Source of the DNA: Betaproteobacteria bacterium
GTDB taxonomy: Bacteria > Pseudomonadota > Gammaproteobacteria > Burkholderiales > SG8-39
Reading direction: 5' to 3'
Assembly: GCA_016868105.1 (NCBI GenBank)
Contig: VGIA01000019.1
Location: forward strand, 1-33,843
DNA: 33,843 nucleotides
Part shown: positions 1 through 7,749 of the stretch, in pieces
How the letters are laid out: each line of letters begins with the position of its first letter
Numbering within the stretch: the stretch's first letter is position 1
Notes under the pieces: generated by a model
Seen by the model: only the letters and a program-made list of their open reading frames with translations
Told to the model about the DNA's origin: nothing
Databases searched by the model: none
Position numbers and translations under genes: made by a program

Positions 1-1
1 G

Positions 2-153
2 GCGCTGCACCGGCCGGCGGTGCACGCCAGGCCTGCGCGCGCGCACCGCTACCGTCCGGTGCGGCCCGCGTGCTGCGGCGCGGCCGAGGATCGCTGCGAT
101 ACCGTGCACCGGCTCGCCTCATGGGCGGGCGAAGCGACCCAGTCGCTCGGGTA
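2..153 (+). CDS. 3' end of an unidentified gene (partial)
   Basis: An open frame enters from the left edge and stops at TAG 151-153. About fifty codons are visible. Nearly every third base is G or C, as expected for a real gene in this genome, and the other plus frames look less coding. The C-terminus reads ...HRLASWAGEATQSLG. I do not recognise the family; a regulator or small enzyme C-terminus would both be possible. It converges on the minus-strand oxygenase gene. The 132 bases between them (154-285) hold no clear terminator. Confidence 0.45.
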
Positions 154-285
154 GTTAGCGCACCCTGTCCAGACCGGAGCGCTCGAGCGCGGCCTTGAGC
201 TCCACACGCGAGTTGGGCATGCGGTGAATTTCCACCGGCCGCAGACGCCGGCATCCGCCGCCTGGTTCTCGATGCCGGCTGCAGC

Positions 286-1728
286 TTAGAGACCGCTGTC
301 CAGCCGCTTGCGGCTGATGTACGTGGCGTGAAAGCCGTTGGGGACCCGCTGCGGCACCAGGACGCGCGCAATCGGACCGCGCCCAAATTCCCGGCCGCGG
401 CAATCGAACACCTGGATCTCTGAGCGAACCTCGAGCGGGTTCCAGACGAAGCTGACCAGGTAGCCATCGTCCTCCTTCTGCGCGTGGTCGGCGCGCGCAA
501 AGCCGGGCTCGTTGTAGTAGAACGCCGGGCCCTCGCTCCAGGCCTGGTAGCCGCCCGTCTCCAGGTCGTGTTTGGTGAGCCCGGTGAAGCGCGGCTCCTC
601 CTCTCCGCCGTGCGGAAACACGATATGGTAGGACCAGCGGTTCTTGCGCCCCGCGTACTCGGAGTTGATGATCGGGAACTCGCTGTTCAGGACGTCGTCG
701 ATCGCGCGCTCACGCGTCTTCCCCGAGCGCAGATCGAAACGCCACTCGTAGAGCATGAAGTCGCGCTGGCGCTTGCGGATGGTCTGGATCAGCCTGGCCA
801 CGTCCGGCTGGCCTTTCTCGTCCAGGTACAGGCGGTAGGGCGTGCCCACCATCACGATCTCATCGCCTTCCTCCCAGGCATTGGCGACGTGCAGCATGTA
901 GGTCGGCTTGGCCTCGAACCAGCGGATGTCGCCGGCGGCCCCGTAGCGCGGCACGATGCCGAAGCGAGACGGGAGCTCGGGTTCAAAGCGCAGTTTGTGC
1001 CGCCCCAGCTTGAGCGCTTCCGCATCCGGCAACAGCGGGAAGTCGTGCAGGATGGTGTAGTTCTCGGTCACCGCCATGTCGTGCGGCAGGCGCGGCCCCG
1101 GCAGCTTGACCGGGATACGGTGCTTCAGCCTGCCGTCGGCCCCGATCACCCCGTAGCTCATGTACGGCGGCTCCTTGCCGTAGTCGAAGAACAGCAGCTC
1201 CCCGGTGCGCTCGTCCGGCCGCGAATGCGCCGAGAGCTTGCCGATCGCCCCGCCAAAGGTCGCCGGCCCCAGCGTCTCCAGCGTCATCAGGTCGACGTGG
1301 TAGGGCACGCCGGTCAGGTAGAACATCGTCAGCAGCTTGCCCGCGTGGTACTTGACGTCGGTATTGGAGTTGTTGCGCTGCGGCTCGTCAGGCCGGTCGG
1401 CGCGCGGCGCCTCCTTCAGGCCCTTCCAGAGATGGCGCCCGGCTGCGCGCTCCTCCTCGAAGGCCGCGGTATGGATCCAGCGGTTGCGGTAGCTGACGCG
1501 GCCGCGGTCGAAGTAGGCGGCGTGCAGCATGCCGTCCCCGTCATAGACGTGGTAGCGCCAGTCCGGCGGGTACATCGGGTTGGGCCCGTTGCGCACGTAG
1601 ACGCCGTTGAGATCGGCCGGCAGCTCGCCGATGATCTCCAGCTTGTCGAAGTACGCCTCCCGCTCGATCGGAGCGTTCGGTCCGTCAAGACCGGGGATGG
1701 AATGGCGCGGCAGGTCTGCGAGCTTCAT
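286..1728 (-). CDS. Carotenoid oxygenase family protein (RPE65/lignostilbene dioxygenase type)
   Basis: This 480-residue non-haem iron dioxygenase belongs to the family that cleaves carotenoid or stilbene double bonds into two carbonyl products. The four histidines expected to hold the iron are visible: H168 (SAHSRPDERTGEL), H216 (PHDMAVTENYTI), H280 (HVANAWEEGDEIV) and H467 (NGFHATY). The N-terminal NGVYVRNGPNP and DGDGMLHA motifs are also typical, and the length is normal. The ATG at 1728 is preceded by a GAGGGG ribosome site that overlaps the stop of the upstream Bug gene, 8 bases away, so this is the last gene of the minus-strand operon. Neighbouring CoA ligase, thiolase and hydrolase suggest a phenylpropanoid, stilbene or terpenoid substrate rather than pigment metabolism, but the sequence does not settle this. 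Confidence 0.9.
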   Translation of the reverse strand: MKLADLPRHSIPGLDGPNAPIEREAYFDKLEIIGELPADLNGVYVRNGPNPMYPPDWRYHVYDGDGMLHAAYFDRGRVSYRNRWIHTAAFEEERAAGRHLWKGLKEAPRADRPDEPQRNNSNTDVKYHAGKLLTMFYLTGVPYHVDLMTLETLGPATFGGAIGKLSAHSRPDERTGELLFFDYGKEPPYMSYGVIGADGRLKHRIPVKLPGPRLPHDMAVTENYTILHDFPLLPDAEALKLGRHKLRFEPELPSRFGIVPRYGAAGDIRWFEAKPTYMLHVANAWEEGDEIVMVGTPYRLYLDEKGQPDVARLIQTIRKRQRDFMLYEWRFDLRSGKTRERAIDDVLNSEFPIINSEYAGRKNRWSYHIVFPHGGEEEPRFTGLTKHDLETGGYQAWSEGPAFYYNEPGFARADHAQKEDDGYLVSFVWNPLEVRSEIQVFDCRGREFGRGPIARVLVPQRVPNGFHATYISRKRLDSGL

Positions 1729-1736
1729 GGCACCCC

Positions 1737-2696
1737 TCAGTCGGCGCGGAATCCCGAAGCCTTGACGGCGCTCTCCCAGCGCTCGTAATCCGAACGCACC
1801 ATGCGCGCGAACTCGTCGGGAGTGCTTGGAAACGGCACCAGGTCGATGGTGCGCAGTTTCTGCTGCACCTCGGGGGCGCGCAGCGCGGCGGTGATCTCCC
1901 GGTGCAAGGTCTGCACCGCCGTGGCCGGCGTGCCGGCCGGCGCGACGAAGCCCGACCAGATGTAGATCTCCATCTTCGGATAGCCGAGCTCCTTGAACGT
2001 CGGGACATTGGGCATCAACGGCGAGCGCTGCCCGCCCGTGATGGCGAAGGCTTTGAGCTTGCCGCTCTCGAGGTGCGACTTGACCGAGATGAGCGGCAGG
2101 AAGGCGGAGCGTACCTGGCCGCCGAGCAGGTCCTGGAGTGCGAACGGGCTGCCCTTGTACGGCACGTGGGTCATGTCGATGCCGGCGAGCTGGTTCAGGA
2201 TCACGCCCGCGAAGTGCGACGGATTTCCCGCGGTGAATGAGGCGAACGTGGTCTTGCCCGGGTTGGCCTTGGCGAAGCCGATGAACTCGGCGAGCGAGGT
2301 CGCCGGCACGTCGCCGGCGCCGGCGAATGCCATCTGCGATCCGACCGCCTGCGATATCGGGGCGAAGTCCTTGAACGGATCGTAGGGCAGCTTGCTGAAC
2401 GTGTGGGGATTGATGGACATCAGTCCCGAGGTCGCGAGCAGGATGGTGTAGCCGTCCGGCGGCGAGGACATCAGCGCCTGCGCGGCGATCAACCCGGCGC
2501 CGCCAGGCTTGTAGTCGAACACCCACGGCTGGCCGGTGGCCTCGCGGAACCGGTCGGCGACCATGCGCACGACGGTGTCGTTCACGTTCCCGGCGGGGAA
2601 CGGCTGGATCAGCTTCACGGGCTTTGCCGGGAACTCCTGCGCCTGTGCCGTTGCGAAGGCCAGCATGCTTGCAATGACGATAATTCCCTGTTTCAT
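1737..2696 (-). CDS. Bug-family (TTT) periplasmic substrate-binding protein
   Basis: A 319-residue extracytoplasmic solute receptor of the tripartite tricarboxylate transporter family. A signal peptide covers about residues 1-19 (hydrophobic core, then AQAQEFP). The mature N-terminus has the family motif FPAKPVKLIQPFPAG followed by the ligand-loop region and KPGGAGLIAAQAL. No TctA or TctB membrane genes are nearby, so this is one of the orphan Bug receptors common in Burkholderiales. The start codon overlaps the hydrolase stop (ATGA), which places it inside the thiolase-oxygenase operon. It probably scavenges the substrate or an acidic intermediate of that pathway. The ligand cannot be read from the sequence. 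Confidence 0.93.
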   Translation of the reverse strand: MKQGIIVIASMLAFATAQAQEFPAKPVKLIQPFPAGNVNDTVVRMVADRFREATGQPWVFDYKPGGAGLIAAQALMSSPPDGYTILLATSGLMSINPHTFSKLPYDPFKDFAPISQAVGSQMAFAGAGDVPATSLAEFIGFAKANPGKTTFASFTAGNPSHFAGVILNQLAGIDMTHVPYKGSPFALQDLLGGQVRSAFLPLISVKSHLESGKLKAFAITGGQRSPLMPNVPTFKELGYPKMEIYIWSGFVAPAGTPATAVQTLHREITAALRAPEVQQKLRTIDLVPFPSTPDEFARMVRSDYERWESAVKASGFRAD

Positions 2697-3127
2697 GCCT
2701 TTATCCTCATGTGGTCGGTTGCCTTGATCTCGCGTTGCATCCAGCGTACCAGCGCCGCTGCGAGCGGCGCCATACGCGCGTCGATCGTGTCGTAGCGGCC
2801 CTGCCGCGCCAGCCCGATGAGCTTCTCCCGGTTGGCGCGGCCCTGCGGGGAGTCGTTACCCGGCCCGCGGGATATCAACGCGAGCCGCGTGATCCTGTTG
2901 CGGACCTGCGCCGCCATGGCAAGCGCGAGGTAACCTCCGAACGAGAAGCCGGCCAGCGCGAAGCGCCCGGGCAAGGCCGCAAGGTGTGCGGCCGCGATTT
3001 CATCCACGCTGGCGCTCGTCCCGTGCTCGGGAACGATGCAGTCGACGGGCCCTGGCCGCGCGCGCACCGCGTCCCACACTTCGGCGGTGTTGCTCAACCC
3101 GGGGAGGAGGACGAGCGGTTCACCCAT
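2693..3127 (-). CDS. Alpha/beta hydrolase with a large internal deletion, probably inactive
   Basis: Only 144 residues, against roughly 230-270 for the family. The first 120 residues are a good alpha/beta hydrolase N-half: an LVLLPGLSNTAEVWD strand and oxyanion region, then the nucleophile elbow GFSFGG with S62. After TIDARMAPL (about residue 122) the sequence runs straight into AAALVRWMQ, which resembles the last helix of such proteins. The cap and the strands carrying the catalytic Asp and His are missing. The frame stays open and both junctions with neighbours are intact (8-base overlap with the upstream gene, ATGA overlap with the Bug gene). I read this as an in-frame deletion that left translation of the operon undisturbed. 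Whether the protein retains any function is unknown. Confidence 0.8.
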   Translation of the reverse strand: MGEPLVLLPGLSNTAEVWDAVRARPGPVDCIVPEHGTSASVDEIAAAHLAALPGRFALAGFSFGGYLALAMAAQVRNRITRLALISRGPGNDSPQGRANREKLIGLARQGRYDTIDARMAPLAAALVRWMQREIKATDHMRIKA

Positions 3128-4088
3128 GGCGAGCCCGTGCCCGCGCGTATTGCTGGCGCAACTCGTCGGCGAGCGCCGCCACCGGCTTCACGCGGTCGAC
3201 GCAGCCCACGCCCTGTCCGGCGGACCAGATGCCCTTCCAGGGCTGCTGGTTGCTGTTCTGCCCCCTGAACTCCATTTCCTTGCGCGGCTGCAGGTTGTCC
3301 GGGTCCAGCCCGGCCGCGATGATGGTCGGGCGCAGCATGCTCGCGTTGGCGCCGGTGAAGGCCTTGGTCACGACCAGGTCGTCGGGCCCGCATTGCGTAA
3401 GCATCTCCTTGTACTCGGCCTGCGCCTGGCTCTCCTGCGTCGCGACGAACATCGTGCCCATGTAGCACAGATCCGCTCCCAGCACTTCTGCGGCCCGGAT
3501 GCCGGCGCCGTCACAGACGCCGCCGGCGTAAACGATGTACCCGTCCCACCATTTGCGCACCTGGGGCACGAAGGAAAAGCCGGCCATCGCGCCGGTGTGG
3601 CCGCCGGCGCCGGAGCTCACCAGAATCAGGCCGTCCACGCCGCAGTCCGCCGCCTTGTGCGCGAGCGCGAGGCTGTTGACATCCGCAAACACCAGGCCGC
3701 CATAGCCGTGGACGATGTCGACGGCGCGACGCGGCGAGCCAAGCGCGGTGATCACGATCGGCGCGCGGTACTCTGCGACCAGCGCCAGGTCGGCCTCGCA
3801 GCGCTCGTTGGTGCGATGGGTGACCACGGTCGCCGCCCAGGGTCCGACCGGCCTGCCGCCGGCTTCCCGCTGCAGCGCGGCGTACCCCGACGAGATCTCC
3901 TGCAGCCACTGTTGCAGCGCTTCGGTCGTGCGGCAATTGGGTGTCGGAAAGGCGCCGATGATTCCCTCGCGGCAGGCCGCGAGCACCAGCGCCGGCCCCG
4001 AAATGAGGAACATCGGCGCGGCAATCAGCGGCAGCGAAAGGGCGTGCGGAAAGGGCTTATGCACCATCGCGTGGGCGGCACGCTCCAT
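3120..4088 (-). CDS. Nitronate monooxygenase / 2-nitropropane dioxygenase family flavoprotein
   Basis: This 322-residue FMN-dependent TIM-barrel protein resembles nitronate monooxygenases. The N-terminus has the LIAAPMFLISGPALVLAAC strand and loop, and residues 158-170 carry SSGAGGHTGAMAG with the family histidine H164. Downstream come YAGGVCDGAGIRAAEVLGAD and the YMGTMFVATQES phosphate-binding end. In many gene clusters this family acts on substrates other than nitronates, including enoyl or keto compounds, so the name gives the fold and cofactor more than the reaction. The ATG at 4088 is chosen because it overlaps the thiolase stop (TGATG) and fits the family N-terminus. It is the second gene of the thiolase operon. 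Confidence 0.88.
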   Translation of the reverse strand: MERAAHAMVHKPFPHALSLPLIAAPMFLISGPALVLAACREGIIGAFPTPNCRTTEALQQWLQEISSGYAALQREAGGRPVGPWAATVVTHRTNERCEADLALVAEYRAPIVITALGSPRRAVDIVHGYGGLVFADVNSLALAHKAADCGVDGLILVSSGAGGHTGAMAGFSFVPQVRKWWDGYIVYAGGVCDGAGIRAAEVLGADLCYMGTMFVATQESQAQAEYKEMLTQCGPDDLVVTKAFTGANASMLRPTIIAAGLDPDNLQPRKEMEFRGQNSNQQPWKGIWSAGQGVGCVDRVKPVAALADELRQQYARARARHG

Positions 4089-5320
4089 CAGGCGGGGTCC
4101 CGGCGCACGACAAAGCTGGCCACCGTGGTGCAGCTGCCGCCGATGTTCAGGGTCTGGAAGGTGCGCGCGCCCTCGACCTGGCAATCGCCCGCGGTGCCGG
4201 TCACCTGGCGCGCCGCGTCGAGCAGCATGCGCGCGCCGGTCGCGCCCACGGGATGGCCGCAGCCGATCAGGCCGCCGCTCGGATTGATCGGCAACTCGCC
4301 TCCCATCCCGATGCGGTCCTCCTCGACGGCCTTCCAGGACTCCCCCGGCGCGGTCAGACCGAGGTGATCGATGGCCATGTACTCGGTGGTGGTGAAGCAG
4401 TCGTGCGTCTCGACGCCATCCAGCGACTCTGGGCCCGCGATGCCGGCCCGCCCCCAGGCTTGGGTGATGGTGTCGCGCACATGCGGCAGCACGTAGGGTG
4501 CGCCGCGGCTGCGCGCGAGCTTCTCCTCGAACAACAGCCCGGCGGTGCGGTGGCCCCAGCCCGCGATGTAGGGCAGGTCTTCCAGCTTGCCGCCGCGGCG
4601 CTCGACCCAGCGCCTGGCGAAGGCGGGTGAGGCGAGGACCACTGCCGCGCCGCCGTCGCTGATCTGGCCGCAGTCCTGGCGCCGGATCATGCCTTCGATG
4701 ACCGGGTTGGCCTCGTCGTCGGCGCGAAAGCTGGCGTCGGTGAACTGCCACTTGCGCGTCTGCGCGTTCGGGTTGCGGCGCGCGTTCTCGAGGTTGGTTC
4801 GCGCAATCGCGCCGAGGTGCTCGTAGCGCAGGCCGTAGCGGCGCTCGTACTCCGCTCCGAGCAGGCCGAACATGTAAGGCCACATGAACTTCGCTTGCTG
4901 GCCTTCGCGGCCGACCCAGGCGGCCGACCCCTGGTACTGCGCCGCCTGGTCGCCGTGGACATTGCGCTCCTCCTCGGCGCCGAGCACCAGCGCGCACTGG
5001 TAGCGGCCGCATTCGATCTCGGCCATGGCCGCGAGCACCGCCATGCTGGAGGAAGCGCAGGCGGCTTCATGCCGGGAAGCGGGCGTGCCCCAGAAGGCGG
5101 GCAGCACGGAGGCCACCATCGCGCCCAGGTGCGCCTGCCCGCGGTGCAACTCGCCGAAGGCGTTGCCCACGTGGATGGTGTCGATCTCCTCCGGCTCCAG
5201 GGCGCAGGCCGAGAGCGCGCCCTCGGTGGTCTCGCGCACGATCGCCGCCAGGTCCCCGCCGCTGCGTGACCAGTTCCTGGCGAAATCGGTCTGGTGGCCT
5301 CCGAGGATGAACGTGCGCAT
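4088..5320 (-). CDS. Thiolase family protein (SCP2/acetyl-CoA acetyltransferase type)
   Basis: A 410-residue thiolase that would cleave or form beta-ketoacyl-CoA thioesters. The acyl-accepting cysteine is C88 in HEAACASSSMAV. H306 lies in ETHDCFTTTEY and H356 in NPSGGLIGCGHPVGATG. The C-terminal motif NIGGSCTT supplies C397. The HDCF and long middle region resemble SCP2-like thiolases more than FadA or PhaA. It is the first gene of its operon. The ATG at 5320 has a strong AAAGGAG ribosome site 8 bases upstream, and a sigma70-type promoter with an embedded operator lies just before. With the acyl-CoA ligase next to it, a role in shortening a CoA-activated side chain is likely. Confidence 0.92.
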   Translation of the reverse strand: MRTFILGGHQTDFARNWSRSGGDLAAIVRETTEGALSACALEPEEIDTIHVGNAFGELHRGQAHLGAMVASVLPAFWGTPASRHEAACASSSMAVLAAMAEIECGRYQCALVLGAEEERNVHGDQAAQYQGSAAWVGREGQQAKFMWPYMFGLLGAEYERRYGLRYEHLGAIARTNLENARRNPNAQTRKWQFTDASFRADDEANPVIEGMIRRQDCGQISDGGAAVVLASPAFARRWVERRGGKLEDLPYIAGWGHRTAGLLFEEKLARSRGAPYVLPHVRDTITQAWGRAGIAGPESLDGVETHDCFTTTEYMAIDHLGLTAPGESWKAVEEDRIGMGGELPINPSGGLIGCGHPVGATGARMLLDAARQVTGTAGDCQVEGARTFQTLNIGGSCTTVASFVVRRDPA

Positions 5321-5346
5321 GACCAGGCTCCTTTTGCAGGGCTCCT

Positions 5347-5376
5347 AAAATACGACCGGTCGTGCTTTTATGTCAA
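5347..5376 (-). promoter_or_regulatory. Thiolase operon promoter with embedded TetR operator
   Basis: On the minus strand TTGACA (5376-5371), an 18-base spacer and TATTTT (5352-5347) form a near-consensus sigma70 promoter. A perfect 12-base palindrome, ACGACCGGTCGT (5352-5363), fills the end of the spacer and touches the -10 box, so a bound repressor would block RNA polymerase. The -35 box overlaps the stop codon of the preceding ligase gene (5373-5375). The same sequence with two changes lies before the TetR gene. Confidence 0.8.
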
Positions 5377-7010
5377 GCTTGGAGCCGCTCCCGCAGCACC
5401 CGTTTCAGCACCTTGCCGAAGGCGTTGCGCGGCAGCGCCTGCAGCAGCAGCAGCCGCTCCGGCAGCTTGTAGACCGCGACCCGCTTCTGCGTGCGCAGAA
5501 ACCCGGTCAGCTCTTCCAGCGTCGGCGTCGATCCGCCCTGTGCGACGACCGCGGCGCAGACCCGCTCGCCCAGCCGCTGGTCCGGATAGCCGATCACCGC
5601 CGCCTCGCGCACCGCGGGGTGCTCCAGCAGCAGCGCCTCCACTTCCTCCGAGGAAATGTTGAAACCGCCCCGTACGATGATGTCCTTCAGCCTGCCGACG
5701 AAGCGGTAGAGCTGGCGCTCGTCGCCGGCGATTTCGAACAGGTCCCCGGTGCGGAACCAGCCCTGCGCGTCGAAGGCGCGCGCGGTCATCTCCGGGGAGC
5801 GCCAGTAGCCGGAGAAGATGGCCGGCCCCTTGACCCGCAGCTCGCCCGGCCGTCCGGGCGCCTGGATCTCCTCCCCGCTTTCCGGGTCAACCAGCTTGGT
5901 GAGCACCCGCCGGCTGACCGGCAGGCGCCATTGGTGCGTGCCGGCGCCGAAACGCGGGAAATAGCTCGCGCGCTGCGCCGGCTCCGGCAGGTCGAGGCTG
6001 CTCGCCGTCAGCGAGGCGCCTTCGTTGGTGCCGAAATAGTTGGTGACGTCGATGCCGTGGCGCTCCGCGAGCACGCGCAGAGTCCATTCCGGCAGCGAGC
6101 CGCCACCCGAGCCCAGCGCGCGCAGCCGCAAGCCCGCAAGCAGGCCTTCGTTCTGCGCCAGCACGGTGAGCGTGGCCGGCGAGGCGATGGAGTAGTCCAC
6201 GGCTTCCTCGCGCAGCTGGGTCACGAACAGGTTCAGGTCGAAGGGATGGTGCAGCACCAGCTTGCCGCCGGTGATGAGCCAGGGCAGGAACTGCCCGGCG
6301 ATGCCCGCCATGTTGACCAGCGGGAAAGGGTTCAGCAGCGTGCAGCCCTCGGTCAGCCGGCCTGCCAGGATCATGTTCTCGGGGATCGACAACCACTCGT
6401 TGTGGCTGCGGGGGACGCCTTTGGGCACGCCTTCGGTGCCGGAGGTCCAGCACAGCGTCGCCACCTCGTTGGCGTCGACCTCGGCCTCGGCGCGCAGGCC
6501 GGCGCTATCCGGGCCGAGAACCGGGTCGCCCAGCGCAACGACCCGACCCGGGGGCTCGATCAGCGCGCGCAGCATCTCGGCATGCCGATAACTGAGTATG
6601 CGCTCCGCCGTCAGCGCGATCCTGGGACGCGCCAGTGCAGCGATCTGCACCAGTTCATGCTCGCGGTACTGGATCGGGACCGGCGTGATGATGGCGCCCA
6701 GGCGCATGCAGGCGAGGTACGCGATCGGCAGCTCGGCGCAGTTCGGCAACTGGACCAGCACCACGTCGTCCTTCGCCACGCCGAGCCGCGCCAGGGCCTG
6801 CGCCAGCCGCTGCACCTCGGCGCCGAGCTCGCGCCACGTGAGCCGCCGGGGCCTGCCGTCGACGAAGCGCTCGCGGTTGGGCGGATCGACCAGCGCCAGG
6901 GCGTCGGGCCGCCTGGTGATTTGTACGTCCAGCCAGTCGTGGATGCGGCGGGTTCCCCACCAGCCGCGCGCAGTGAGCTCTTCGATGCGCTCGCGCGGCG
7001 CGAGGATCAT
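5373..7010 (-). CDS. AMP-dependent acyl-CoA synthetase/ligase
   Basis: A 545-residue adenylate-forming enzyme that would activate a carboxylic acid to its CoA thioester through an acyl-AMP. Motifs occur in order: P-loop CWTSGTEGVPKG (about 187-198), YFGTNEGAS (A5), GWFRTGDLFEIAGDE (A7), GRLKDIIVRGGFNISSEEVE (A8) and the C-terminal PRNAFGKVLKR with the catalytic lysine K533. The ATG at 7010 overlaps the TetR stop (ATGA), so regulator and ligase are cotranscribed. The family is closest to long-chain, cyclohexanecarboxylate or aryl-acid ligases; the exact acid cannot be read from the sequence. Its 3' end carries the -35 box of the thiolase promoter. Confidence 0.92.
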   Translation of the reverse strand: MILAPRERIEELTARGWWGTRRIHDWLDVQITRRPDALALVDPPNRERFVDGRPRRLTWRELGAEVQRLAQALARLGVAKDDVVLVQLPNCAELPIAYLACMRLGAIITPVPIQYREHELVQIAALARPRIALTAERILSYRHAEMLRALIEPPGRVVALGDPVLGPDSAGLRAEAEVDANEVATLCWTSGTEGVPKGVPRSHNEWLSIPENMILAGRLTEGCTLLNPFPLVNMAGIAGQFLPWLITGGKLVLHHPFDLNLFVTQLREEAVDYSIASPATLTVLAQNEGLLAGLRLRALGSGGGSLPEWTLRVLAERHGIDVTNYFGTNEGASLTASSLDLPEPAQRASYFPRFGAGTHQWRLPVSRRVLTKLVDPESGEEIQAPGRPGELRVKGPAIFSGYWRSPEMTARAFDAQGWFRTGDLFEIAGDERQLYRFVGRLKDIIVRGGFNISSEEVEALLLEHPAVREAAVIGYPDQRLGERVCAAVVAQGGSTPTLEELTGFLRTQKRVAVYKLPERLLLLQALPRNAFGKVLKRVLRERLQA

Positions 7011-7666
7011 CGCGCGGCGCGGCGCCGGTGCGGCTGCGCGGCGTGGTCCCGCAGCAGGCGCTCGAACGCCAGCCGTGCCCGTCGCGCGCGCGGGTCGGTG
7101 CCCAGGAGCCTGCGCAGATGGTGATGCGCGTGCACGATGCCCAGGAACTCGAACGCGAACTGGGCGGGATCGGTGCGCGGGGCCAGCTGGCCCGCCTCGA
7201 GCGCCTGCCGCGCCAGGCGCTCGATGGTGGATTGCAGGGCGTGGTGGCCGCGCACCACCGCGTCGCGCATCGGCCCCGGGGGCGCATCGTCGAACTCGAA
7301 GGCGCAGCTGATCAGGATGTCGCCGCTCGGCACGCTGTCGGACCGGATCCAGGCCATCCAACCGTCGAAAAGGCGGCGAATGCGCGGCACTCCGCGCGGC
7401 GCCGCCACGGCCGGTTTGAGTACGCGCTCTACGAACATTGCGGAGGCCAGCTCCAGCGTCCGGATCTGCAGGTCTTCCTTGGAATGGAAGTGCGCGAACA
7501 GCCCGCTCTTGGAAAGCCGAGCGTGAGCGGCGAGCGTGCCGAACGACAGGCCCTGAAAGCCGATGCGGCTGGCAAGGGCGAGCGCCTCGTGCAGCACGCG
7601 CGCCTTGGTGTTCTGACTCTTGGAGATCTTCGCGGTCGGTTTGCCGGCGGCTGCCACGCGCGGCAT
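7007..7666 (-). CDS. TetR/AcrR family transcriptional regulator
   Basis: A 219-residue one-domain repressor. The helix-turn-helix is at about residues 42-61 (FGTLAAHARLSKSGLFAHF), preceded by the usual first helix (KARVLHEALALASRIGF). The C-terminal ligand domain has a TetR_C-like FAFEFLGIVHAHHHLRRLL region. It probably senses a pathway acyl-CoA or acid and represses both the ligase operon it begins and the thiolase operon. The ATG at 7666 is the natural start by length. A TTG at 7693 would add nine residues and read through the operator. A good -10 box overlaps the ATG, so a leaderless message starting at GTG 7657 is also possible. Confidence 0.9.
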   Translation of the reverse strand: MPRVAAAGKPTAKISKSQNTKARVLHEALALASRIGFQGLSFGTLAAHARLSKSGLFAHFHSKEDLQIRTLELASAMFVERVLKPAVAAPRGVPRIRRLFDGWMAWIRSDSVPSGDILISCAFEFDDAPPGPMRDAVVRGHHALQSTIERLARQALEAGQLAPRTDPAQFAFEFLGIVHAHHHLRRLLGTDPRARRARLAFERLLRDHAAQPHRRRAAR

Positions 7667-7693
7667 CGTACGACCGACCGTGCTTTTTCTCAA
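7665..7693 (-). promoter_or_regulatory. tetR promoter and autoregulatory operator
   Basis: On the minus strand TTGAGA (7693-7688), a 17-base spacer and TACGAT (7670-7665) make a plausible sigma70 promoter. The spacer carries AAGCACGGTCGGTCGTA, which differs from the thiolase promoter operator only at two central bases (shared form AAGCACGRYCGGTCGTA). The -10 box overlaps the TetR ATG at 7666, which is unusual. Confidence 0.65.
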
Positions 7694-7749
7694 CCCTACG
7701 GCAGTTTCAGCGCTACTGTCTTAAAGAACACCAGACGCGGCGGCGCGGT

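Noticed and set aside
484-1788. Long plus-strand open frame opposite the carotenoid oxygenase
   Set aside because: No ribosome site, no recognisable domain, and the opposite strand encodes a complete four-histidine oxygenase.
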